In this document: one piece after another, positions 1 to 7,517 of the stretch
Position numbering within the stretch: position 1 is the stretch's first letter
Layout of the letters: every line of letters starts with the position of its first letter
Assembly (NCBI GenBank): GCA_016926315.1
Contig: JAFGOU010000393.1
Location: forward strand, 1 to 22,399
DNA: 22,399 bases
Reading direction: 5' to 3'
Origin: Chitinispirillaceae bacterium
GTDB lineage: Bacteria; Fibrobacterota; Chitinivibrionia; Chitinivibrionales; Chitinispirillaceae
Program-made: the position numbers and the translations under genes
The notes under the pieces: generated by a model
What the model was told of the DNA's origin: nothing
Databases searched by the model: none
What the model saw: only the letters and a program-made list of their open reading frames with translations

Positions 1-30
1 CCGGTACGCCTGAGCGTCGTACCGTCATTT
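1..30 (-). terminator. Possible hairpin after the outer-membrane protein gene, cut by window edge
   Basis: Just past the stop codon of the minus-strand gene ending at 37 lies an inverted repeat: arms CGGTACG (2-8) and CGTACCG (18-24) around a 9-base loop. The position fits a transcription terminator for the GH2/outer-membrane operon. A T-tract on the minus strand would lie outside the window, so this cannot be settled. An alternative smaller fold (ACGC with GCGT, 6-17) exists. Confidence 0.3.
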
Positions 31-36
31 CTCGTC

Positions 37-1404
37 TTAAAAATGGTATTGCAGACGCATAAACCAGGCCCATTCGTTGGACCGTGTCAATGCCTCTTCA
101 GGGTCACGTTGACCTTCCTGGTAAACATCGTGACGAAGGTGGTCACGTGCGACCTGTCCGACCAGCTCGACGCCGTTGACAACGGTTTTGCGTGCGTTGA
201 TCGACCATTTCCAGGTATCGTACGCATAGGCTTTCCGGGAGTAGACTCCGGTATCTGCGATCGTAACCGGCCGTGGCAGGTAATACTGGTTCTGCTGGTC
301 GTAGAAAACGTTTTTTTCCGGCCAGGGATACGATTCAATTTCAAGCGACAGAATATCGAGCAACCCACAGGTGGGAAAGACAAAACCGGCCATTATTGGA
401 ATGCGTTGTTTCAGATCGCCGTAAAAATTGTTGACCGTGTCGGGTATCCACGCCGTATCGGCGCCGGTGACGTGCGGCATGAAAGCGCGATAATTTTTTA
501 CCCCCAGGACTGCCGCTTCCGTATAGAGCCGCAGGTCGTTTTTCCCGAACCGTTCCGAAACCGTAGCGGGCATAAGCCGTTTTGGATCAAACGCCCATCG
601 GCCCATGAGTTTGATCCCTTTAAAGGTGTAATAGCCGGTATCGCCGGTTTCCGTACGGTACACGTTCCGGAAGTTGTTGCTGTTGTATATGTTTTTCGGC
701 CTGGTAAACTGATCGTCCACCGGAAACCAGTGGTGAAAGGAGATACCGGACCCTGCCGTAAAAAGGTTGAAATCGGCGCCGATGCAGTAGCTGAGCGACC
801 AGTCATGCAGCGGGAGAACCTGTGTTTCGCCATGAAGAAACAGGTCTTGCTGCAAAAAGCCGAACAATTCGCTGCTTAAGTGGAACCCGGACAAGCGCAT
901 GAACTGATATTCGAAGCCGCTTGAAATATACGGTGAATAGGTGCCTGATCGGAACAGGTATTCTCCAAGATTCCGTGCATCGGGATTGTACTTGAAAGGA
1001 AAAATACCGGCAGAAAACATGAGTGACGGGTTATCGTTGCCGAAAGGGCTGAATACGCCCCGGGCTTCGGCAAGGGTGATCCAGGAGTATTCGGTAAAAG
1101 GCACGAGAACGTGCGCGGTATTGATCATCGTGCTCGGATAGGTGTTAAACCATACTTTTACTTCGGGTTCGGCAGAAACCCGCAGCTTCTCTCCAAACGT
1201 GGACTGAAACCGGAGGTTCAAATACCCGCGATTCACCCACAGCCGAAACGGCACCCGTTTCCCCAGATAATGGCTGTTGACAATCTGGCCGTTATCGACA
1301 GCAAGCCTGCCCGATACGTTGAGGCGTCGCGTGTCTTCCCCTTCAGAAAAGCACCATACGCATGCCATGATGATGAGTAAAAATATTCCGGCCTGAGATT
1401 TCAT
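37..1404 (-). CDS. Outer-membrane beta-barrel protein (hypothetical, 455 aa)
   Basis: This is an exported protein I cannot assign to a named family. It has a Sec signal peptide (Lys at residue 3, a hydrophobic core at about 6-18, probable cleavage near residues 20-23). The mature chain is rich in aromatic residues and alternating polar/hydrophobic stretches and ends in Tyr-His-Phe; a C-terminal Phe is the usual recognition signal of Gram-negative outer-membrane barrels. The ATG at 1404 is preceded by AAGGA about 8 bases upstream. It lies 41 bp downstream of the GH2 gene on the same strand with no terminator visible between them, so co-transcription is likely, and it may serve as a porin or surface protein linked to the sugar substrate. 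That role is inference from position only. There are no Cys-lipobox, TonB-box or plug features, so it is not a SusC-type receptor. Confidence 0.75.
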   Translation of the reverse strand: MKSQAGIFLLIIMACVWCFSEGEDTRRLNVSGRLAVDNGQIVNSHYLGKRVPFRLWVNRGYLNLRFQSTFGEKLRVSAEPEVKVWFNTYPSTMINTAHVLVPFTEYSWITLAEARGVFSPFGNDNPSLMFSAGIFPFKYNPDARNLGEYLFRSGTYSPYISSGFEYQFMRLSGFHLSSELFGFLQQDLFLHGETQVLPLHDWSLSYCIGADFNLFTAGSGISFHHWFPVDDQFTRPKNIYNSNNFRNVYRTETGDTGYYTFKGIKLMGRWAFDPKRLMPATVSERFGKNDLRLYTEAAVLGVKNYRAFMPHVTGADTAWIPDTVNNFYGDLKQRIPIMAGFVFPTCGLLDILSLEIESYPWPEKNVFYDQQNQYYLPRPVTIADTGVYSRKAYAYDTWKWSINARKTVVNGVELVGQVARDHLRHDVYQEGQRDPEEALTRSNEWAWFMRLQYHF

Positions 1405-1445
1405 TGCCGATTCCTTGTCGTTATTATGACGACGGCAGCATGGTT

Positions 1446-3854
1446 TTACCGTAGGTGCAGTAACGGATATTTTTTACTGAACGACCCGTTTTCGTCACTG
1501 ATTTTCAGGCAGTAATACCCCGGCTTGAGTTGACGGGTGGTAAATAACGCCGTGCCTGATGGGCTGACGACCGTACGGGCGATCTGTTTCCCCTGAAGGG
1601 TATACAGCGCTACCGTCGTTTTCGCGTGTCCAGAAGCCGGCAGCACGATAGAAAGAATGTCGCCGTGTTTCCTGATCCGGGCATCGCCTTTGAAAAAAAC
1701 CGATTTCCTGTTAACTATGCCGGCGATAAACGGCAAGGGAGTGGTGTCCCTGGCAGCGCTTTCGATGAAAGCGGTATCAGGGGTCAACCCGGCGGCTCTG
1801 GCGATGATACGGATCGTTCCAGGAGTGTTCGTTGATTTAAGCACAAAAGCGATCTTCCCGCATTTCGTGGTAAGCGTTGTCGGGTCAAAGGTCGTTGCCG
1901 GTCCGGTAATATCCACAGAAACGGTTGCAGGCGCATTCGAAAGGGCGCCGGACGCGTTTCGAGTGGCGATGATCACCCGTGAAATATCGCAACTGTCGGC
2001 AATGAGCCTTGTCAGGTCTGGCTCAAGCGAAAGTCGCGTGGCCGTGACACCGGCGCTCGGGTTGTCTTCGGCGACGCCGGTCCAGTTTTTCCTGAACAGG
2101 TAATACGCCTGTTTGGGGATGCGGTAGAAGTCGACCGCGCCCATCGGTTTTTCCTGGGTGATGAACATGGACGAGTAGTCGTTGAAACTCCACATGCTGC
2201 CGCCGATGTACGTATTGTTTCCATTCGGGTCCTTCGCGTCACGGACCTCAAGCCAGAACCCCCAGCGCTGTTCGGCGAATTCCGGTTCGCGCGTTTCGCA
2301 GCGGGCGCAGGTATATCCGTCAAACCATCCCGGATGATATTCGGTATTGATCCGGATGCGGGTGGGATGGGCTTGAGCAACACTGATCCAGTAGTTTACC
2401 CCTACGATATCGGGTATGGGCGTAAAGGACAGGTCTCCGGTGTTTGCCATAACTGTTTTACGCGTCGAGTCCAAAAGGTGGACCGTGTTGTTTAATCTCG
2501 TGATTCCAACATTGAATTCATCTGTCGATCCCAGTGAGGACGGTTCGTTGAACAAACCCCACATGATGATTGAGGGGTGGTTGTATCCCACCGTAATCAT
2601 CGCGTGGGCGCAGGTGTCGAGTCTCGACCAGAATATTGCCGGATAACTTGCCGTTTTAACACCCCATGTCGGGACCTCAACATATAAAAGGATGCCCAAT
2701 TCATCACATGCTTTGTAGAATGCCGGGTTGCGCGGGTAGTGCGCGCTCCGGATCATATTTGCGCCCATGTCCTTAATCAGCTTGACTTCTTCGAAAGCTC
2801 GTGAATTGGGAATTGCATTCTGCACCCAGGCAAACGTTTGATGCACACATACCGCCTTGAGATAGGTCGGTGTTCCGTTAAGTTTAAATCCCTCGGTAAG
2901 CGAGTAATCGATCGATCTGATGCCGAAACGCTCGACGAAATCGTCGACCGGCACATCGTCGACAAGTATACGGGTAAACACCTTATATAAATACGGCGAT
3001 GCCGGGGACCATAATTTTGGATTGTTTATGGTTTCGCTTTGAGTATCAAAAGTAAATGATTGGCCTGCAGGAATTGCGGCGGAGAGGGTTCCGCCCGTTA
3101 CGTGGGTATTGCTGGAGTCGGTAATGACAAAGCTGAGTGTGACGCTTTTCGGTGACGCGTCTTCGTTTTTCACAACGGTCTTGATGCGTACGGTAGCGTT
3201 CGATGTCGAAACAGTAGGAGTCGAGATCTGCTGTCCGTAAAGCGGTATATATATCTTATCGGTGCTGACGAGCCACACGTCCCGGTAAAGACCGCTGAAA
3301 ATATGGAAATCAGGGAAGGTTTCGATATTCATTGGATCGCGCTGGCCGACATTGCCCGGCGGTATTTCCTGCGTGTATTCGTTGTTGAGTTTTACGGCGA
3401 TAACATTGCCGGTCGCGTTGGCTGCGGTCATGTCGAAACTGAACCAGGTATACCCGCTTACATGGTGAGCGCCGAGCTTCTGTCCATTGAGCCACACATC
3501 GGCAGCCTGCATGGCGCCCTCAAATTCAATAAACAGTTTTCCTGAATGGGGCGCTGACGGTCGATCGAACGTCTTGCGGTACCATACATCGCCGTGATAG
3601 TGGTTCAGCTCCGAGGAAAACCCCGGTTGGTCATAGGAAGCCGAATGGGGGACATTGACTGTTTGCCACGAAGCGTCATTAAAGGCGACCGCTGAAGGCG
3701 TTCCTGACGGGTTCCCTCTGTAAAATTTCCATCCATGATTAAAAAGCACCTTCTTTCGCTCCTTATAGATTCGTTCCGGGTAAAATTCAGCCGAAACGGT
3801 CAGGGCGAAAAAACAAAGGATACCCATAAACAGCGCGAACCGATACGAGGACAT
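1446..3854 (-). CDS. Secreted glycoside hydrolase family 2 (beta-galactosidase type) with sorting tail
   Basis: A glycoside hydrolase that should release terminal sugars (galactose, glucuronate or mannose; substrate not readable) outside the cytoplasm. The frame is open for 39 more codons upstream, but the ATG at 3854 has AAGGAG 7 bases away and starts a clear signal peptide (residues 1-22), giving 802 aa. The N-terminal sugar-binding sandwich spans about 35-200, with the typical GDVWYRKTF and DVWLNGQKLG stretches. An Ig-like domain (about 205-312) follows, then the TIM barrel (about 315-590). The predicted acid/base is Glu437 in WGLFNEP and the nucleophile is Glu505 in INTEY. Residues 600-700 form another Ig-like segment, and 728-802 resemble a type IX (Por) sorting tail: VALYTLQGKQIA, then LKPGYYCLKI. 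It heads a probable operon with the outer-membrane gene downstream. Confidence 0.9.
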   Translation of the reverse strand: MSSYRFALFMGILCFFALTVSAEFYPERIYKERKKVLFNHGWKFYRGNPSGTPSAVAFNDASWQTVNVPHSASYDQPGFSSELNHYHGDVWYRKTFDRPSAPHSGKLFIEFEGAMQAADVWLNGQKLGAHHVSGYTWFSFDMTAANATGNVIAVKLNNEYTQEIPPGNVGQRDPMNIETFPDFHIFSGLYRDVWLVSTDKIYIPLYGQQISTPTVSTSNATVRIKTVVKNEDASPKSVTLSFVITDSSNTHVTGGTLSAAIPAGQSFTFDTQSETINNPKLWSPASPYLYKVFTRILVDDVPVDDFVERFGIRSIDYSLTEGFKLNGTPTYLKAVCVHQTFAWVQNAIPNSRAFEEVKLIKDMGANMIRSAHYPRNPAFYKACDELGILLYVEVPTWGVKTASYPAIFWSRLDTCAHAMITVGYNHPSIIMWGLFNEPSSLGSTDEFNVGITRLNNTVHLLDSTRKTVMANTGDLSFTPIPDIVGVNYWISVAQAHPTRIRINTEYHPGWFDGYTCARCETREPEFAEQRWGFWLEVRDAKDPNGNNTYIGGSMWSFNDYSSMFITQEKPMGAVDFYRIPKQAYYLFRKNWTGVAEDNPSAGVTATRLSLEPDLTRLIADSCDISRVIIATRNASGALSNAPATVSVDITGPATTFDPTTLTTKCGKIAFVLKSTNTPGTIRIIARAAGLTPDTAFIESAARDTTPLPFIAGIVNRKSVFFKGDARIRKHGDILSIVLPASGHAKTTVALYTLQGKQIARTVVSPSGTALFTTRQLKPGYYCLKISDENGSFSKKYPLLHLR

Positions 3855-4077
3855 AGGTGCTCTCCTTGGTGAAAATTTCGAAGGGGTTCTATCGTCGGGT
3901 TCCCATGGCTGGGAATGAAAAACCTCCTCGATCATGAGTTTAAGATATATGATTTTGGAGGCCTGAAGCATGAAAAAAAAGGTTTCCCGGTGACATATTG
4001 TTTACTTCCGTAAACGGCGTTAACCTCAGGCCTGACAGGCGCATGAACCGGTGAATTTCATGAAGCACATTCTGTCG
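3855..4077 (-). promoter_or_regulatory. Upstream region of the GH2 operon with palindromes
   Basis: This 223-bp gap between the nuclease gene's stop and the GH2 start must hold the GH2 promoter. It contains a perfect inverted repeat GTTTAC-TTCC-GTAAAC (4000-4015) and a 10-bp palindrome TCAGGCCTGA (4026-4035); the 8-mer AGGCCTGA recurs at 3959-3966. These are the size and spacing of dimeric repressor operators. I could not find a convincing -35/-10 pair; TATATC on the minus strand near 3945-3952 is the best -10 candidate, with no good partner. Confidence 0.35.
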
Positions 4078-4980
4078 TCAACGGCGGTCTCTCATTTCCG
4101 GAAAGCAGAGTTCCTGATACCGGCACTGCCGGCAGATCGACGGCGAGGTCTGCATCGGAAACCGGTCGATCGGCATCGGAATGTTTTCTTCGGGATTGCT
4201 GCAAAAAGAGAGCATCTCCTTTGTTTGTGCCTTCATGGTCGAGATGAATTCGGTATAACTGTTCCGATCAAGCTGGAGTTCCAGCTCGGCATAAGCCGGG
4301 AAGAGGTAGACAATTTTAGGGAAGATCATATCCCGGGGTATGTTAAAATTGCTTGCTGCGGCTGCCGCGTATCCTCTGAGTTGCGCCGAATGTTTGGCCT
4401 CGTCACGTGAACCGGTTTTCCAGTCGAGAATGTGGACTTCGTCGCCGACCGGCATCAGAAAATCCATTTTACAGTAGGCCTTCAGTCCATCGAGACGCGT
4501 TTCGCCATAGCCGGGAGGTTCGATCATCCAGTTTTCCTTGCTCATGATGGCTTTCATGAATATCCAGGAAAAGCAAGGTGACCCGATAAAGTTGGCGAGG
4601 CAAGCCGCGACCTTGTCCTGTGCCTTTGCGCGGTCGACGGTTCCCCCGGCATAGTAGGTTTCGATAAAGGTTTTTATAGAGAAGTACTCGTCGGTTTTTT
4701 CGCGCGCGTAGTCGAAAAAACGGGTCTCGTCGATTTTTGCGTCGTCCTTCTGGAGCCGCCGTAAAAGGGCTTCGATCACGTCATGCACCACGTTTCCGAT
4801 TTCAAGCGGTATCGAGGTCAGGTCGCGCAGCAGTTTCATTTTATAATGAGGGACACCGGTGACAAGTTTGGGGTAATAGGAATAGAAATACTGGCGCTTG
4901 CATTTATCAAATACCTCGTACCTCGATATTGACCATCCGAGGATCGGGGTATAGTCGTAAGACTCGTATCGCAGCTGCAT
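4078..4980 (-). CDS. Stand-alone PD-(D/E)XK nuclease, RecB/AddB/Cas4-like, with predicted 4Fe-4S cluster
   Basis: Predicted DNA nuclease of the PDDEXK_1 (RecB-family exonuclease) group, 300 aa. The catalytic set is visible in order: His66 (GNVVHD), Asp173 (CKMDFL), Asp186-Trp-Lys188 (ILDWKTG) and the Gln200/Tyr204 helix (QLRGYA). Cys27 in the N-terminal helix plus Cys283, Cys286 and Cys292 (C-x2-C-x5-C) match the split four-Cys pattern that holds an iron-sulfur cluster in AddB and Cas4. The ATG at 4980 is chosen over an ATG 16 codons upstream because AAGGAGG sits 5 bases before it. No helicase, addA/recB or cas gene is visible nearby. The zinc-ribbon gene upstream is on the same strand, 121 bp away. 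Role (repair, recombination or defence) is not determined by the sequence. Confidence 0.85.
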   Translation of the reverse strand: MQLRYESYDYTPILGWSISRYEVFDKCKRQYFYSYYPKLVTGVPHYKMKLLRDLTSIPLEIGNVVHDVIEALLRRLQKDDAKIDETRFFDYAREKTDEYFSIKTFIETYYAGGTVDRAKAQDKVAACLANFIGSPCFSWIFMKAIMSKENWMIEPPGYGETRLDGLKAYCKMDFLMPVGDEVHILDWKTGSRDEAKHSAQLRGYAAAAASNFNIPRDMIFPKIVYLFPAYAELELQLDRNSYTEFISTMKAQTKEMLSFCSNPEENIPMPIDRFPMQTSPSICRQCRYQELCFPEMRDRR

Positions 4981-5101
4981 TGTCCCTCCTTTGACGCACG
5001 AAGAGAAAAATACAATCAGCCGGGGCAAAAAAAGGAAATGGAACGTTCATTCGTTTCTTGAGTCCGGAGAACGACACATGAAAAGCGGGAGGGGAGAATA
5101 G

Positions 5102-5518
5102 TCAGAGGCGATTTATGAAATCAAGCGAGTCGTGGCACAGTTCAAGCTCGATACGAAGATTGGTGCAGTCATCATCGGTGATATATTTTTCACAACGGTC
5201 GGTGGCGGTCACCTTATGCGCTGTGGAGACCATACCTGCGGCTTGATGGTAAGCAGAGGCCGTTTTTTTCACTCCGCACTGGGCCGTTGCTTCACTGTCC
5301 GTTATCTTTTCGAGCAGTTTTGACAGCATGGAACTTCTCGTATCGCTGGTCAGCCGTTTAAGCTGTTTGGGATCGAGCAAAAATATTTTATGCTTGAAAT
5401 ACATGATCGGCGAAAGGCACGAAGGGCAGTTCAGAATGATGACGCAGACACTTGTACTGAGAAAGATCTGGGAGACCTGTTCACAATGCGGACATTTGAT
5501 ACTCAGTGTAGTTATCAT
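5102..5518 (-). CDS. Small zinc-ribbon protein (hypothetical, 138 aa)
   Basis: A small protein with two CxxC knuckles, Cys9-Pro-His-Cys12 and Cys31-Pro-Ser-Cys34, spaced as in an N-terminal zinc ribbon. A helical middle (about 50-75) and a poorly conserved-looking linker follow, then an acidic C-terminal stretch (ITDDDCTNLRIELELC...). AAGGA lies about 10 bases before the ATG at 5518, supporting expression. No enzymatic motif is present, so it may be a nucleic-acid-binding or regulatory protein, but that is only what zinc ribbons often do. It is transcribed away from the RqcH-like gene, with a 126-bp AT-rich divergent region between them. Confidence 0.65.
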   Translation of the reverse strand: MITTLSIKCPHCEQVSQIFLSTSVCVIILNCPSCLSPIMYFKHKIFLLDPKQLKRLTSDTRSSMLSKLLEKITDSEATAQCGVKKTASAYHQAAGMVSTAHKVTATDRCEKYITDDDCTNLRIELELCHDSLDFINRL

Positions 5519-5644
5519 ATCTCATTTTCCTTAAATAAGTTACATGCTCATTCTACCATGGTCGCTGCTTTATGGGGCCATTTTGAGCTTATGCGCTTAA
5601 TCACTAGTTATATTGTATCATTTTCATGAATGGATGTCAAGTAA
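5519..5644. promoter_or_regulatory. AT-rich divergent promoter region
   Basis: Two genes start outward from this 126-bp segment, so it must supply at least two promoters. On the plus strand TATATT (5609-5614) is a good -10 candidate, but the nearest TTGAGC (5583-5588) is 20 bp away, longer than ideal. On the minus strand TAGAAT (near 5555-5560) is a possible -10 without a clear -35. The segment is visibly more AT-rich than its surroundings. Confidence 0.3.
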
Positions 5645-6568
5645 ATGATGGATGGTACCGTTGATTCCCCTGAAGAAAGTGTGTTGTTACTGCAAAAGCC
5701 GCTTGTCCGGCTCCTGAATCGATTACGCAAAAAAATGGTAAAACAGGAAGAAGAACTTCGTGAGACAGGGAAAGCGTATTGGTACCGGCAGATGGCGGAT
5801 TCTCTTCTTGCGTATCCGGAGCAGTCGCATCGGGGAGCGGTTTCTGCGCGAATAAACAATATTCATACCCGGCAGGACGAAACGGTTTCACTCAATCCGA
5901 AATTCGACCGGAGGGGAAATGCCGGGCTACTTTACAAAAAGGCCAGGAAGGCTGAACGGGGAGGAAATATCAATGCCGCGAAAGTGGCGGAGACCGCCGC
6001 ACTGATCGAATCGGTTGAACAGATGTTGCGTTCGTGCGAAGTTTTTCTTTCTTCCGTCGCCCGGGGAAACGGCGCAGACTGCCGGGTGCTCTGCGGCCGC
6101 GTTGAAGAGCTGCTCAGGAAACATGCCCCGGAAATGCTTCCCCACGGTCATCCAGCTTCCGGAACCGTTGAAGCGCGGTGTCCGTATCGACAGTTTTCGA
6201 CAGGTGCCTGGTCTCTTTTCGTCGGAAAGAACGATTCGCAGAACGATGAGCTGACCACACGATTCGCCCGCCACAATGACCTCTGGCTGCATGTCGCCGG
6301 TCATGCGGGATCTCATGTCGTGGTGCGCAAGCCGGATAAAACCTCTCCCGTACCCCCGGAGATCCTTGAAAAGGCTGCGGCGCTCGCCGTCTGGTTTTCA
6401 AAGGCGAAACATACCTCCTATGCGGAGGTCCACTACACCGAAGCGCGTTTCGTGCATAAACGCCGTCATTCTCCCCCCGGCGAGGTTGTGCTGGATCGAT
6501 TCAAGACGATGAGAGTGACTCCCAGGTCGCCACAGGAACTTTTCCCTTCCCGGTACGATCGTGAATGA
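5645..6568 (+). CDS. Short RqcH/NEMF-family protein: coiled coil plus NFACT-R (DUF814) domain only
   Basis: This 307-aa protein matches the C-terminal half of RqcH (Rqc2/NEMF/FbpA), which binds obstructed 50S subunits and recruits tRNA-Ala for tailing. Residues 15-60 and 95-160 are the two halves of the coiled coil, joined by the family motif SLNPKFDRRGNA (82-93). Residues 180-295 are the NFACT-R domain with LFVGKNDSQNDELTT and DLWLHVAGHAGSHVVVRKP. The NFACT-N domain and helix-hairpin-helix of the usual protein of roughly 560 aa are absent. An in-frame stop (5642-5644) directly before the ATG rules out an N-terminal extension in this frame. The ribosome-binding site is weak (GGA about 10 bases upstream). 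It may bind ribosomes or RNA without the tRNA-recruiting function; that is inference. Confidence 0.85.
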   Translation: MMDGTVDSPEESVLLLQKPLVRLLNRLRKKMVKQEEELRETGKAYWYRQMADSLLAYPEQSHRGAVSARINNIHTRQDETVSLNPKFDRRGNAGLLYKKARKAERGGNINAAKVAETAALIESVEQMLRSCEVFLSSVARGNGADCRVLCGRVEELLRKHAPEMLPHGHPASGTVEARCPYRQFSTGAWSLFVGKNDSQNDELTTRFARHNDLWLHVAGHAGSHVVVRKPDKTSPVPPEILEKAAALAVWFSKAKHTSYAEVHYTEARFVHKRRHSPPGEVVLDRFKTMRVTPRSPQELFPSRYDRE

Positions 6569-6761
6569 AGCGGAGTGAGGGGGAAAACGGCCGGATGAAG
6601 GGTATGCTGCGTTGATCCGGAAGTGCTATCGTCACTGAAAACCCTATTGTTTTTTGCGGTGAAGGGTATTATTTTACTGATAGAAACTGAATAATGGCCG
6701 CAAGCCCGTATCGTAAAATACGGGCTTGTCTTTTTTTTTATTAATAACCCGGGGAGTTCTT
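6569..6761 (+). other. Structured intergenic leader between the RqcH-like gene and the 229-aa gene
   Basis: No gene is visible here. It carries an imperfectly placed inverted repeat (CCGGAT at 6591-6596 with ATCCGG at 6615-6620), an AT-rich stretch with TATTAT (6667-6672) that could be a -10 element but lacks a properly spaced -35, and then the strong hairpin plus T-tract listed separately. A clear ribosome-binding site (GGGGAG) precedes the next ATG. Confidence 0.5.
6701..6739 (+). terminator. Intrinsic terminator or attenuator hairpin
   Basis: Perfect 11-bp stem CAAGCCCGTAT (6701-6711) and ATACGGGCTTG (6718-6728) around CGTAAA, followed by TC and nine T residues (6731-6739). It is an excellent rho-independent terminator on the plus strand. 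It lies 133 bp after the RqcH-like gene and only 22 bp before the next ATG, so it either ends the upstream transcript or acts as an attenuator in the leader of the downstream gene. Confidence 0.85.
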
Positions 6762-7451
6762 ATGAGTAACGAACTGCAGAAGATCGCAGTAGAAAGTATC
6801 GCCTGGCAGGATTATCGTTCTTCACCTACCGGCATGGTGGTGTATTATGCAAGCGACCCCATATCAGAACTGCCGATTCGTGAAGTACCGGAAGAGCTGC
6901 TTTCGGAAATCCTTCCCGAACCGAATTACGAAACCGGAACCTATGGCGTATACGGATGCGGAAAGTGCAAGATACGCGGGGCTTTTGCTAAAGCAAAAAA
7001 CAGGTATCTGCTTTTTATCACCAAATACGCTGGTACAAAAGCCGAGTACAAGGATAAAATGGTCATCACCGGTTACTATCGTATCAACAAGACCGCAGAC
7101 GTGAAGAAGCTGCATATCCGTTTTGGAGCCGACTATTCATGCATCGACGAGCAGTATTGTGTCGCCTTACGGGCCGACGAAATGCATTTTGTCGGCATCG
7201 AGGACGCTTTTCAGGTCACTGACGAGGTGATGAACAGCTGGAATTACAAGGCACGGATTACCAAACAGACGCGTATTATTCTCGATGAAGCCCACACGGC
7301 TCCCATCCTCGAATTCCTGAAATCAAAAACCGATATCACCGCACAGTATGTCACGGAAACGAAACGTCTGGAACCGCACGATGAGAGCGTGGACGAAAAA
7401 GATGTCGAATTTGAGGATTATCAGGACCCCCTGACCGTAGCCAACTCGTAA
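6762..7451 (+). CDS. Uncharacterised conserved-looking protein (229 aa)
   Basis: I do not recognise the family. The ATG at 6762 follows GGGGAG with 5 bases spacing and is preferred to an ATG 12 codons upstream that lies within the terminator T-tract. The protein is soluble, without signal peptide or membrane segment. It has a Cys-rich turn (YGCGKCKIRG, about residues 64-73), a beta-rich core (RYLLFITKY ... MVITGYYRI, then HIRFG ... YCVALRADEMHFVG) and an acidic tail after about residue 200. The alternation of short strands around ITGYYRI recalls PUA/EVE-type nucleic-acid-binding folds, but this is only an impression. It stands alone between a terminator-like hairpin upstream and a strong terminator downstream. 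Confidence 0.8.
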   Translation: MSNELQKIAVESIAWQDYRSSPTGMVVYYASDPISELPIREVPEELLSEILPEPNYETGTYGVYGCGKCKIRGAFAKAKNRYLLFITKYAGTKAEYKDKMVITGYYRINKTADVKKLHIRFGADYSCIDEQYCVALRADEMHFVGIEDAFQVTDEVMNSWNYKARITKQTRIILDEAHTAPILEFLKSKTDITAQYVTETKRLEPHDESVDEKDVEFEDYQDPLTVANS

Positions 7452-7480
7452 CGAACGAAATAAGGGCGGATAGCCGAATG

Positions 7481-7517
7481 AAAGCTGGCGGGAGCGACGC
7501 TCCCGCCAGCTTTTTTT
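7481..7517 (+). terminator. Strong intrinsic terminator
   Basis: A 15-bp perfect stem, AAAGCTGGCGGGAGC (7481-7495) with GCTCCCGCCAGCTTT (7499-7513), closes on a 3-base loop and runs into seven T residues (7511-7517). It ends the 229-aa gene on the plus strand. The last bases touch the stop codon of the convergent trpB2 gene (7516-7518). On the minus strand only three T residues follow the stem, so it is a weaker terminator for trpB2. Confidence 0.9.

Noticed and set aside
43..879. Plus-strand open frame (278 aa) opposite the outer-membrane protein
   Set aside because: Mirror of the real gene; the minus-strand frame has a signal peptide, a ribosome-binding site and a barrel-type C-terminus.
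4078..4980. Cas4 of a CRISPR system
   Set aside because: The Cys and nuclease pattern fits Cas4, but there is no repeat array, cas1 or cas2 in the window; a general RecB-family call is safer.
5645..6568. Frameshifted remnant of a full RqcH
   Set aside because: The upstream 126 bases do not encode NFACT-N in any frame, and the divergent zinc-ribbon gene follows directly, so no broken N-terminal half is present locally.
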